Positions 1 through 13,700 of a stretch of 49,247 nucleotides of DNA are shown piece by piece (position 1 is the first letter of the stretch; each line of letters begins with the position of its first letter). The notes under the pieces were generated by a model. The model was given only the letters and a program-made list of their open reading frames with translations, ran no database searches and was not told where the DNA came from. The DNA is taken from assembly GCA_905221605.1 (NCBI GenBank), contig CAJNDS010000941.1, positions 1 to 49,247 of the forward strand, read 5' to 3'. Source of the stretch: Symbiodinium natans (taxonomy: Eukaryota; Sar; Dinophyceae; Suessiales; Symbiodiniaceae). A program made the position numbers and the translations under genes.

Positions 1-274
1 GCGTGCGCGTGCGCGTGCGCGTGCGCGTGCGCGTGCGGGTGCGGGTGCGGGTGCGGGTGCGTGTGCGTGTGCGTGTGCGTGTGCGTGTGCGTGTGCGTGT
101 GCGTGTGCGTGTGCGTGTGCGTGTGCGTGTGGTGTGCGTGTGCGTGTGCGTGTGCGTGTGTGTGTGTGTGGTGTGTGTGTGTGTGTGTGTGTGTGCGTGT
201 GTGTGTGTGCGTGTGTGTGTGCGTGCGTGCGTGCGTGGGTGGGTGGGTGGGTGGGTGGGTGGGTGGGTGTGGGT

Positions 275-323
<49 letters not shown>

Positions 324-334
324 CGTGGGCGTGG

Positions 335-366
<32 letters not shown>

Positions 367-386
367 CTCTGTGTTTTGGTTTGTAA
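1..386. repeat. GC/GT dinucleotide microsatellite
   Basis: Purine/pyrimidine alternating tract made of GCGT, GTGT, GGGT and GGGC blocks with gradual transitions between block types. Open frames across it encode only Val/Cys/Arg/Gly runs and are not genes. The tract is cut by the window edge. Confidence 0.97.
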
Positions 387-642
387 TATTCTATGATACA
401 TTATATCGAATTTGTTTATGGTGCGACCACCCCCCCCCATGTATCCAAGCCCTCTGCGTCAAGCAACTCGTCTGCACCATTAACTGGAAGCTGTGAGCAT
501 CTCAGAGGCTAAATAGAACTGAAAGTGCAGACTGAATTTCTCGATAAAAACAACTAAGAAAACAAAAGTTGCCGAGTCTTATGTGGGGAAGAACGATGCC
601 ATATTGCTAAAATAGACAAAACGAGGGATATTGTGTGTGTAG
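387..642. other. Intergenic or intron sequence, nothing recognised
   Basis: Moderately AT-rich unique sequence with a short C-run near 430. It precedes a plus-strand exon candidate and could be its intron. No coding frame with dinoflagellate-like composition was found. Confidence 0.4.
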
Positions 643-748
643 CCTCGTGGATCTCATGTACAAGTCTACGGTGAATGGCAACGAGCAGCTAACGGACAAC
701 GAGAAGCTCGCACTTATTCTTGAGCACGCGGAGAGGTACCTGCACTGA
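643..748 (+). CDS. Terminal exon of an unidentified plus-strand gene
   Basis: After a T/G-rich stretch ending in AG at 641-642, the plus strand reads SLVDLMYKSTVNGNEQL, then TDNEKLALILEHAERYLH and a TGA stop at 746-748. The composition is ordinary soluble-protein sequence, unlike the other five frames. The upstream part of the gene would lie in or before the GT microsatellite. No family was recognised. It matters mainly because it is oriented opposite to nearly all other genes here. The acceptor is AG|C rather than the AG|G seen in the HSP90 gene, which lowers confidence. Confidence 0.4.
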
Positions 749-1189
749 ACTCCCCGCTAACCTGACGTCACGAGCCACTAAACCTATTGGTGGCTTTCCT
801 TTTTGCATCCCCTCTCAGATCTATCATTCTCGTCTATCTATATACGCAGGCGTCATATTTCTTAAGAGCATTCGACGTAGAACTCCATCGTGCTTGATGA
901 TAGCTGACCTTGGATCACTGTAGATTAGGTTTCAACCCATGGTCCTGTAGCTGAAACATGCAAGAGTCAAGCAGCAGAGAGTAAAAAAACACAAAGAAAA
1001 GTGCCGAACACATGTTTTGCCTGGAGCTGGGGTGCAGAGCTAAAGCTTTATTCTTTGAAATTGCCCACACAACTAGCAACCACGAGTTCTGGGCGTCATA
1101 CTTCTTATACCCCCCCCCCAAACGGCGCTCTAAAAAAAGCAGAAGTCGTTGGCGGGGGAGTGCCGACTCCATATAGATATGCTTCTCCA

Positions 1190-6132
<4,943 letters not shown>

Positions 6133-6164
6133 CTGCGAAGAGGGGCGTTTAGGGCTGAGGGTTT

Positions 6165-6640
6165 CGGGTTTAGGATTTAGGGTTTAGGGTTTAGGGTTTA
6201 GCGTTTCGGGTTTCGGGTTTAGGGCTTCAGTGTGTTGAGGGTTCTTGGCCTGCGCTTTTCCAGGGTTGTTGGGGCTTTTTGGGGCTAGGGCTAGAGGCAT
6301 TGAATAGCGGTTGCAATGTTTAGGCTTTAAGGTGCTAAGGTATTGAGAGCTCCCGGCCCTAAGGGCATGTAGGTACTTCGCAAAGTAGGGAGTACCCCTT
6401 GAACACACCCTGATTGAGTAGGAATCCCCCCAAAAGGGCTCAAAAATCCTGACACCAACAAAAGCCTTAAACCCTAGACCCATGCCCCATCTGAAGGACT
6501 GAGGGACCGGCGAGTCTTCCTGGTCGGTTCCGTCCTTGTCCTTGTCTTTGCCTTGCCTCAGCCCGATATCGGACCTTTCTTGCTCCATTAGGATTTAGGG
6601 TTTAGGGTTTAGGAAATTATCGCCTGTTGGCCACATTCTT
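6165..6640. other. Intronic repeat cluster and a weak exon candidate
   Basis: TTTAGGG copies at 6165-6225 and 6590-6613 flank a minus-strand frame (about 6588-6480) reading MEQERSDIGLRQGKDKDK followed by DGTDQEDSPVPQSFRW. Its phase does not connect to the exon at 6132, so it is only a candidate. Confidence 0.3.
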
Positions 6641-6800
6641 CGGAATGATACTCGGGGCACAGCGTTAAGGAGCCGAAAGAATATCAGATGATGATGATAC
6701 CGTCGTTAGCGCGACCTCCGACTCTCGGGCTGCGGCTGATGCGCAAGGGAGCCTCCATGCCTCAGTGACAGGCAGGCACGAGAGAGCAGGTTTGTAACTT
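6640..6800 (-). other. Possible short exon, both strands open
   Basis: On the minus strand AG|GC is followed by MEAPLRISRSPRVG and then GGT. On the plus strand the same bases read ERISDDDDTVVSATSDSR, continuing AAADAQGSLHASVTGRHE to a TAA. Neither can be preferred from sequence alone. Confidence 0.2.
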
Positions 6801-6809
6801 GCTTTCAGC

Positions 6810-6928
6810 CTACTTGAGGGTTCAGAAAACCAATAAGTAGAGTTAGAAGCACCTACATAAGGCCATAACCATAGTGTCCCTACTTCTAGCCCCCACCTTT
6901 TTCAAGTAACCATGAACCTCCCAAGTAG
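6810..6928. mobile_element. MITE-like element, CTACTTG family (copy 1)
   Basis: The left end CTACTTGAGGGTTCAG and right end CATGAACCTCCCAAGTAG are imperfect inverted repeats, about 119 bp in total. The same terminal motif bounds elements at 8621-8736 and 9406-9525. No coding capacity, as expected of a non-autonomous element. Confidence 0.5.
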
Positions 6929-7208
6929 AGAAAAATGCATGGCCATCGCTGCAGGGCAGGAAATGCACAAAAACATCAGAAGTTCTCCGTGCGTTGGGAT
7001 TAGAAGATAATGCCCCAACTTCTTAAACGTGGCAACGCCCTTGGAAAGAGGTGAATGTCAACAAAGCCTGTGTCCAACACTTTCTGAAAACAGCATGCGA
7101 CAAAGACATTCCAACTGCATTCGCCCACAAGCCCTATCAGCCCCGGCATTTTGGAACGAACAACCAACGCCCCATACTATTCCCCATAAAATGAATAAAC
7201 CTAACCTT

Positions 7209-7334
7209 GCCCGTTTCGGGATGTTACATCACCTGATAAATAGGATGAGATAGAGTATTTTAAGGATAATGGGCTACTAGTTGTGATTTATATGGCTATA
7301 TATGTTCACGGTGATGTAATAACCCAAAACGGGC
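7209..7334. mobile_element. MITE-like element with GCCCGTTT ends
   Basis: The left end GCCCGTTTCGGGATGTTAC matches the reverse complement of the right end (22 of 25 positions over the full terminus). The element is about 126 bp with a TA-rich interior and no open frame. No convincing target duplication is visible. Confidence 0.5.
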
Positions 7335-8070
7335 ATGCCCTGCCCTGACTGCGCGGGGGGGGGGGGGGGGGGGGGGAGGGCAGGTATGCCCCCGCTGATA
7401 ATTGTTAGGGTCTAAGGGTTTCGGGTTGACGCTTCCGAATGGCGCTCCCACCTTTGCAGGGTCCGGGGTGTTGGGGGGCATAAGGGGTGTAAAGGCCAAT
7501 GTGTGTTCAAGGGACCCATAAGCTTGAAGTTAACAGGGAACTTTGGAAGTGGTTTCGGGGCCCTAACACACAAAATACGACCCTACCAGTATGACTATCA
7601 TATGGTTATTCTCATTTGAGTGCAGGGGTTGGAGTTTAGCTGAGCAAGCTTTGTTGGAATTGGTCTATGGGGCAGCCAACCATATATGAGCTGAACAGTA
7701 ACTTCCAGCATTGTATAGCATTGTTGAGTTCGACTGCAACAAAACCATCTGCGAGTTCAGCAAGTACAATTGCACCATGTCTCAACGATTCAAAGAATCC
7801 GCTTGTCAGTATAATCGTGAACAATGTTTGTGGGCGCCCCTAAGCCAGAAAACAAGCCCCAACAGCCCCTTCACCCCCCCCCCCCCCGTCCCCCAACAAA
7901 AAAACAAAAACCACCCCCCCCCCCCCCCCAACAAAAAACCAAACGAGGCCCCTAACACTCCTAAACTCCCAGCCCTAGCCACAAAAAGGGCCACCCCAAG
8001 CTTCCACAGCCAAAGCCTCTAAACCCACACCTAAAACCGCACAAGCCGGCACCAAGCCCCAAACCACCCT
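7335..8070. other. Gene-free stretch with G and C homopolymers
   Basis: A G-run with one A at about 7347-7379, C-runs at about 7866-7887 and 7914-7929, and otherwise unique AT/GC-balanced sequence. Open frames here are short and unsupported. Confidence 0.5.
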
Positions 8071-8190
8071 GAACCCTGAACCCTGAACCCTGAACCCTGA
8101 ACCCTGAACCCTGAACCCTAAACCCTAAACCCTAAACCCTAAACCCTAAACCCTAAACCCTAACCCCCCCCCCCCCCCCCCCCCCCAATC
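8071..8190. repeat. CCCTGAA block followed by CCCTAAA block and a C-tract
   Basis: Seven perfect CCCTGAA units change abruptly to perfect CCCTAAA units and end in a run of about 24 C. The block-wise change points to local copying of one variant unit. Confidence 0.95.
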
Positions 8191-8318
8191 TGGGCTTTCA
8201 GGCGCCATCGGCCCCGAGTTCTCTCGGGCAAAGCCGGAGTTGTGGCCTGCCCACGTACTTTGTGGCATTTGGGCCCCGGCCCCCCCCCCCCCCCATCCCA
8301 CACTCTCCCCCCATAGGG

Positions 8319-8465
8319 TTTAGGGTTTAGGGTTTAGGGTTTAGGGTTTAGGGTTTAGGGTTTAGGGTTTAGGGTTTAGGGTTTAGGGTTTAGGGTTTAG
8401 GGTTTAGGGTTTAGGGTTTAGGGTTTAGGGTTTAGGGTTTAGGGTTTAGGGTTTAGGGTTTAGGG
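8319..8465. repeat. Perfect TTTAGGG array
   Basis: About 21 uninterrupted TTTAGGG units flanked by tandem CACTCTCCCCC repeats on the right. It is among the cleanest arrays in the window and opposite in orientation to the neighbouring 8.1 kb block. Confidence 0.97.
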
Positions 8466-8538
8466 CACACTCTCCCCCCACTCTCCCCCCACTCTCCCCC
8501 CACTCTTCCCCTGGGGGTTAGGGTTTAAGGGTCCCCGC

Positions 8539-10380
8539 CTTCATCTTGTCTCTGTTCCGGGCGCGCCTCACTAGTGCGAAGTCAGGGCACTTCATGCAGA
8601 GGAAGGGTCTTTGGAGGGCACTTGGAGGTTCATGGTACTTATAACCCCAACTCGAGCCCCCTCAGCCCCCTAAGTCCTCTAAGTAAGTAACAAGTAGACT
8701 TGTATTTGGGGTTATAAGTACCCATGAACCTCCAAGTAGGGCATTTTTTTCGTAAGCCAAGAAGCCTGGTTGGTCAGGGCCGCAGTCTGGAGGGTGGTGG
8801 GGTTGGCCTCCCGCAAAGTGGTGTTTTGCTTGGGCTTTGAGATCTGGGGGTCCCTAAACCCCTAAACCCCTAAACCCCTAAACCCCTAAACCCCTAAACC
8901 CCTAAACCCCTAAACCCCTAAACCCCTAAACCCATAAACCCCTAAACCCCTAAACCCCTAAACCCCTAAACCCCTAAACCCCTAAACCCCTAAACCCCTA
9001 AACCCCTAAACCCCTAAACCCCTAAACCCCTAAACCCCTAAACCCCTAAACCCCTAAACCCTAAACCGGCTTAGGTTTCGGGACTTGGGGCCTATGGGTC
9101 GTCTCTCCCTTACCCCACTTCTGCACTTTGCAGATTTGCTTACCATGGCTCACGAGTATCACCATTCTCACGGTTATCACTCTTATCACGGTCTAGCACT
9201 GAGCACTGTTACTGTCACGGTTACTGTCATCAGTATTCAACATCGCCGCCGTCATTGTCATTCTGCTCGTCATCATCAACAGCAGCACAACGTACTAGTA
9301 CCAGCAGTAGCCTTCATATCAGCATCAGGACCAGTACCAGCACCAGCATCAGTAGCAGTATTCGTGTCCATTTTAGCAGGAGTATTCGCACCTCTCACCT
9401 CCATTGGTACTTGCAGGTTCACTGCTACTGTACTTAGAAGTAGGGTTAACAGTACCCGAAATTAAGGCTAGAACCAGAGTTCCTACTTGCGACCCTACTT
9501 ATAAGTACCCATGAACCACCAAAAGGCCTAAACCCTAAACCATAAAGCCTAAACCTCCAAGTAGTACAGTTCCCCCTTCATGCTACTTCCATCCGTCGCA
9601 TCTGGGGCCTCCATCTCCAGTTCCCGGCACCGGGCGACCACGGCCTGTGGAAGCCGAGTGGGCGTTTGGGGCTTAGGGTTGAAGTTCCGGGTTTTGTGTT
9701 TAGGGTTTTGTGTTTAGGGTTTAGGGTTTAGGGTTTAGGGTTTAGGGTTTAGGGTTTAGGGTTTAGGGTTTAGGGTTTAGGGTTTAGGGTTTAGGGTTTA
9801 GGGCTTCGGACGGCTTAGGAGGGGCTCAGGGGGGCCTAGGAGCGCCTAGGAGCGCCTAGGAGGGCTCAGCGCGTCGGGATCCGAAGATCTAAACCCCAAC
9901 GTCAGCCTCTGCCGGCCAAACCCAAGCCTTCTCGATGTCGAGCGTAAGCCGCTCAAAGCCCATCTTGGTGTCGACGCTCCTGCTTGGGATGTAGGGGTCG
10001 AGGACAGGTCCGACGCTTTTACTATTTTAGGGTTCCTTGAGCGCTTTCTTTGCAGAACCTCTGAAGGGGCCAGTGTAGAGCAATATCGCCAGGTAGGCCA
10101 ACGGCCCTCAACCCTCAACAAGAAGTTCAGGGTTTAGGGTTTAGGGTTTAGGGTTTAGGGTTTAGGGTTTAGGGTTTAGGGCTTAGGGCTTAGGGCTTAG
10201 GGCTTAGGGTTTAGGCTTCAGGGTTTAGGGTTTTGACCCAAAAACCCTGAACCCAAATGGGCCCTGCGCAGTCCCGTTGCCAAAGAGGCAGAAGGCTGCA
10301 GTCAAAACCTGAGAACACGGTTGAACGTTTAGGGCAGGTTAGGGTTTAGGGTTTAGGGTTTTGGGCTTGGGGTTTAGGGT

Positions 10381-10412
<32 letters not shown>

Positions 10413-10594
10413 GGTTTAGGGTTTAAGCTTTCGGGCTTAGAACGTTTAATTTAGGGTTCGTGAGGCTCTCGATCAAGAAGGCACATAGATGGATCTCTGG
10501 CCGCGGCATTGTCTGTCTTCTTGTCAAAGTCAAACTTGATTTCCTGCGGGATGCCCTCGGATGTGACGATCTGTTGGACATTGACCTCTAATGC
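8539..10594 (-). CDS. Exon chain of an unidentified gene downstream of HSP90
   Basis: Minus-strand exons: 10594-10518, 9979-9928, 9644 to about 9580, 8843-8766, 8589-8539. The first three join in frame through a GA and a GC donor: ALEVNVQQIVTSEGIPQE, then IKFDFDKKSVDTKMGFER, then LTLDIEKAVVARCRELEM. Next come ISKPKQNTTLREANP, TTLQTAALTNQ and CPDFALVRRARNRDKMK. Codon use and splice signals match HSP90. The first exon starts 196 bases after the HSP90 stop and has no ATG, so the 5' end is either a very short exon or missing from my reconstruction. The chain may continue into the exons at 6.1-1.2 kb. No family recognised. Confidence 0.5.
8621..8736. mobile_element. MITE-like element, CTACTTG family (copy 2)
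   Basis: The ends CTTGGAGGTTCATGG(T)ACTT and its reverse complement form a 30/31-base terminal inverted repeat around a 116-bp element. AGGGCA lies at 8615-8620 and again at 8738-8743, a possible target-site duplication offset by one base. It lies in the intron between the exons at 8766 and 8589. Confidence 0.7.
8851..9066. repeat. Array of the 8-base variant CCCCTAAA
   Basis: About 26 units of AACCCCTA, that is TTTAGGGG on the other strand, with one CCCATAAA interruption. The extra C is present in nearly every unit, so this is an expanded variant rather than sequencing noise in a heptamer array. Confidence 0.97.
9085..9405. repeat. Degenerate TATCAC / CAGTAG-type short repeats
   Basis: Imperfect short repeats (CACGGTTATCACTC, GTACCAGCA, CAGCATCAG). 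The plus-strand frame over it is His/Ser/Thr-rich low complexity and is not supported as a gene. Confidence 0.5.
9406..9525. mobile_element. Degenerate MITE-like element, CTACTTG family (copy 3)
   Basis: The left end GGTACTTGCAGGTTCA and right end AAGTACCCATGAACCACC are inverted and related to the 8621-8736 element. The interior has diverged. Confidence 0.4.
9690..9805. repeat. TTTAGGG array
   Basis: About thirteen perfect units preceded by two TTTTGTG variants. It is followed by a small GGGGCTCAGG / GGAGCGCCTA tandem repeat up to 9870. Confidence 0.95.
10129..10432. repeat. TTTAGGG array with CTTAGGG and TTGAGGG sub-blocks
   Basis: The first array (10129-10235) changes from TTTAGGG to four CTTAGGG units. 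The second (10335-10432) contains six consecutive TTGAGGG units. Each variant is clustered rather than scattered. Confidence 0.95.
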
Positions 10595-10789
10595 CTGGCG
10601 CCTGCATGCACACACCCACACACACAGAGACACAGAGAGAGTGAGAATCAGTCGCCACGTCAGGATGATCCTTTTGCAAGTCTGTCGCTCGCTCAGGTCT
10701 CTGTCAGTCTTTTCCTACAGCCGGGCACGCGGCCCAGCTCCTACTGTACGCGAATTCTTGTGCAGCATACCTGCACCACTGTGAATGGC

Positions 10790-13700
10790 TTAGTCGACCT
10801 CCTCCATCTTGGAAGCCTCGTCGGCTGCGCCCTCGACTTCCTCAAGCGGGGGCAGGTCATCGTCATCACCCAGACCCTCGTCATCGTCGTCGATGCTGAG
10901 GCCGAGCTTGATCATCCGGTGGATGCGGCCGGCAAACTGGGTGGGCTCGTCCAGGTTAAAGCCGGAGGTGAGGAGCGAGGTGTCGAACAACAGCCAGATG
11001 AGGTCCTTGACGGTCTTGTCGGACTTGTCAGCGGCCGCCTTTTTCTTCAGCTCGGCCATGATGGAGTGCTTGGGGTTCACCTCCATGGTCTTCTTGGAGA
11101 CCATGTAGGAAGTCATGGAATTGTCGCGCAGGGCCTGCGCCTTCCATGGGTGACTGGTGTAAACGAACCAGCGCCAGGAACCACGTTTCAGGAACCGACT
11201 AAGGCGTAACAAAACCGAGGGGGGGACATGAAACAGGAACCGCAGTTTACACCGTCTCAACGCCGCCTTCATGATGCGCTCCATGTTCGCAGACCAGCCG
11301 TACTCAGACGTGGTCAGCACGCAAGGGGAGTCGGCCATCCTAGAGCTGACGATAACCTTCTCCACCTGGGAATGCGACTAAACAACATATAACGTCATCA
11401 TGTGCTTGTCCCTTGCAAACGATATCGGTTGTGTTATTCCTGGTTCTGCTTATCATCTCCCACCTTGTCGCCCAGCACCTCCTTCATGAGCTTCGTGAGA
11501 GGCTCGAACTCGGCCTTCATCTCCTCCAGCTTCTTCCTTGGAGTTCAGGGGAGCTGCTTGAGTATGATAGCAGGGGTATGGCACGCCCCTATGCCCCCAC
11601 CCCCCCCCTCCCCCACCGCACTCACCCTCCCAACCAAAGCCGCCAGCATGGAAACTGTTTAAACTTGCCGAATCACAAAACATATGATACGGTCCCCTGT
11701 CCTCTGCAAAAACTAAACCTAAGACGTTTTGGACCATAGCGTCTTCTCATCCTCGTCCTCGATGTCCAAGCCCTCCTTGGTGGTGCTCTTCAGCTTCTTC
11801 CCATCGAACTCCTTCAGCTGCTGCACGGAGTACTCGTCGATGGGGTCGATCATGTAGAGCACCTCGATGCCCTTCTTGCGGAGGGTCTCCAGAAAGGGTG
11901 AAGAAGAGACAGCTGCGATGCTCTCACCGGTGATGTAGAAGATGTCATTCTGGCCCTCCTTCATGCGGTCCACGTACTCCTTCAGGCTGATTTGCTCGTC
12001 GCCCGACTTGGAGGTGTGGTAGCGCAGCAGCTCCGCCACCTTGGTGCGGTTGGTCGAGTCCTCGTGGACGCCCAGCTTCAGGCACTTGCCGAACTGCTCG
12101 TAGAATTTCCTTGGTTGAGAGAACTGGCCTAAATGGGGTGAAGGACTGGAGAAGGTTTAACACACGTCACACCATCCAGTTGTGCCATGTGTAACTGAAC
12201 AGGCACCCAGGATAACGAGCGCCCAAGATTGAACCCGGAATCCGAAGGTCAGCAGGCCCGCTTTAACCGCAGCCCTGCTTGGAAACCCGACCCCCCTCCC
12301 CCAAAAAAAAAGGAAGAAAAGCTGGTAAGAAGCGACCCAAAAAAATGAAAATTCTGCGGAACGTCTGCCGGGACACACACACACACACACACACAGAGAC
12401 ACACACAGACACACACACACACACACACACTCACACACTCACACTCAGGTCAGCTCTCAGATCCAGTCAACGCTGGCTGCAAGAAAGCATATATTTTGCT
12501 TTGAGGGGAAGAATGCCTTTGGGATCTTTAGATACGATACAGAAGCGGATGATATACAGCAACCTGAACATCACATACAGCTTCGGATTTCAAAATTGCC
12601 GGTACATTGCAAAGGCATCCCTCTGGAATTCACACTCAGCAGACAAGTGTCTTCGTTGGCCTGAGTCCTGTTTGTTCCCCAGGCCCCCTGCCTAGAAAAG
12701 CTCCATCAGAAATAGAACAGCCTTCTCAGAAAAGAATTCCACACACACACACACACACTGATGGAGGCTAACGCTGAACAGGCAGGAAACTCCACTGGCC
12801 GCTAGCCCTAGAGGCAGGCTTTCGTGGCAGTTTTTCACCCCATAAAACGGAAACCCAACTTCCCATGTATGCTGATCTTATCTCCAAGTCAGGCCAGGCC
12901 ATACTCGAGCCTAGCGTCTTGTAGTCGTCCTTCTTCTCTGCGATCTCGGCAAACATCTCCAAGCACTTCTTGACAAGGTTCTTCTTGATGACGCGCAGAA
13001 TCTTGTTCTGCTGCAGCGTCTCGCGGGAGATATTCAGAGGCAAGTCCTCGGAATCCACCACGCCCTTCACGAAGTTCAGCCACTCGGGCATGAGCTCCTC
13101 ACAGTCGTCCATGATGAACACCCTGCGCACGTAGAGCTTGATGTTGTTCCTCTTCTTCTTGGTCTCGAAGAGGTCGAATGGCGCCCGGCGCGGCACAAAC
13201 AGCAGCGCCCGGAACTCCAGCTGGCCCTCGACGCTGAAGTGCTTCACCGCGAGGTGATCCTTCGGTATATGAGGTTGTAGAGGGCTGCTTGGAGTGTTGG
13301 GTTGCTTATGGGTTTTGAAGGGTTTTGTAGTGTTTTTGGGATACTGCACGGCCACATGACAATACATGGCCTTGCCCCTGCTGCCACCGGTTTTACACCT
13401 GATGGGCTATCTATTTTCAGGGGAGCCCCAAACTCTGTCATTAGGCAAAATAAAGGAGCGTCACAACACTTTCTTACCTATGAAGCATTTCGGATCATCA
13501 AGCGCGGTAGAAGTTATGATCAGTAGTTCGGGTTCTTCGGCCTTCTGGGTTACAATGCGCAACGCTGCACGCCCCACCTCCCAGTCATTGGACAGGGACT
13601 TGTAGAACGAGGCGTACTCCTCGTTAGTCACGTCCTTCGCTCATATCGCATGCAGCTGTTCATGCCATTGTGGCAGCCAACACTTGCTTCTCCCCTGACA

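Noticed and set aside
1-496. Three plus-strand frames of Val/Cys/Arg repeats
   Set aside because: Direct translation of a GT/GC microsatellite, no splice or start context.
8319-9066. Chromosome end (true telomere)
   Set aside because: The arrays are flanked on both sides by exons and other repeats and change orientation repeatedly, so they are interstitial.
10760-11209. Plus-strand frame opposite the last HSP90 exon
   Set aside because: Antisense shadow; the minus strand encodes the conserved HSP90 C-terminus.
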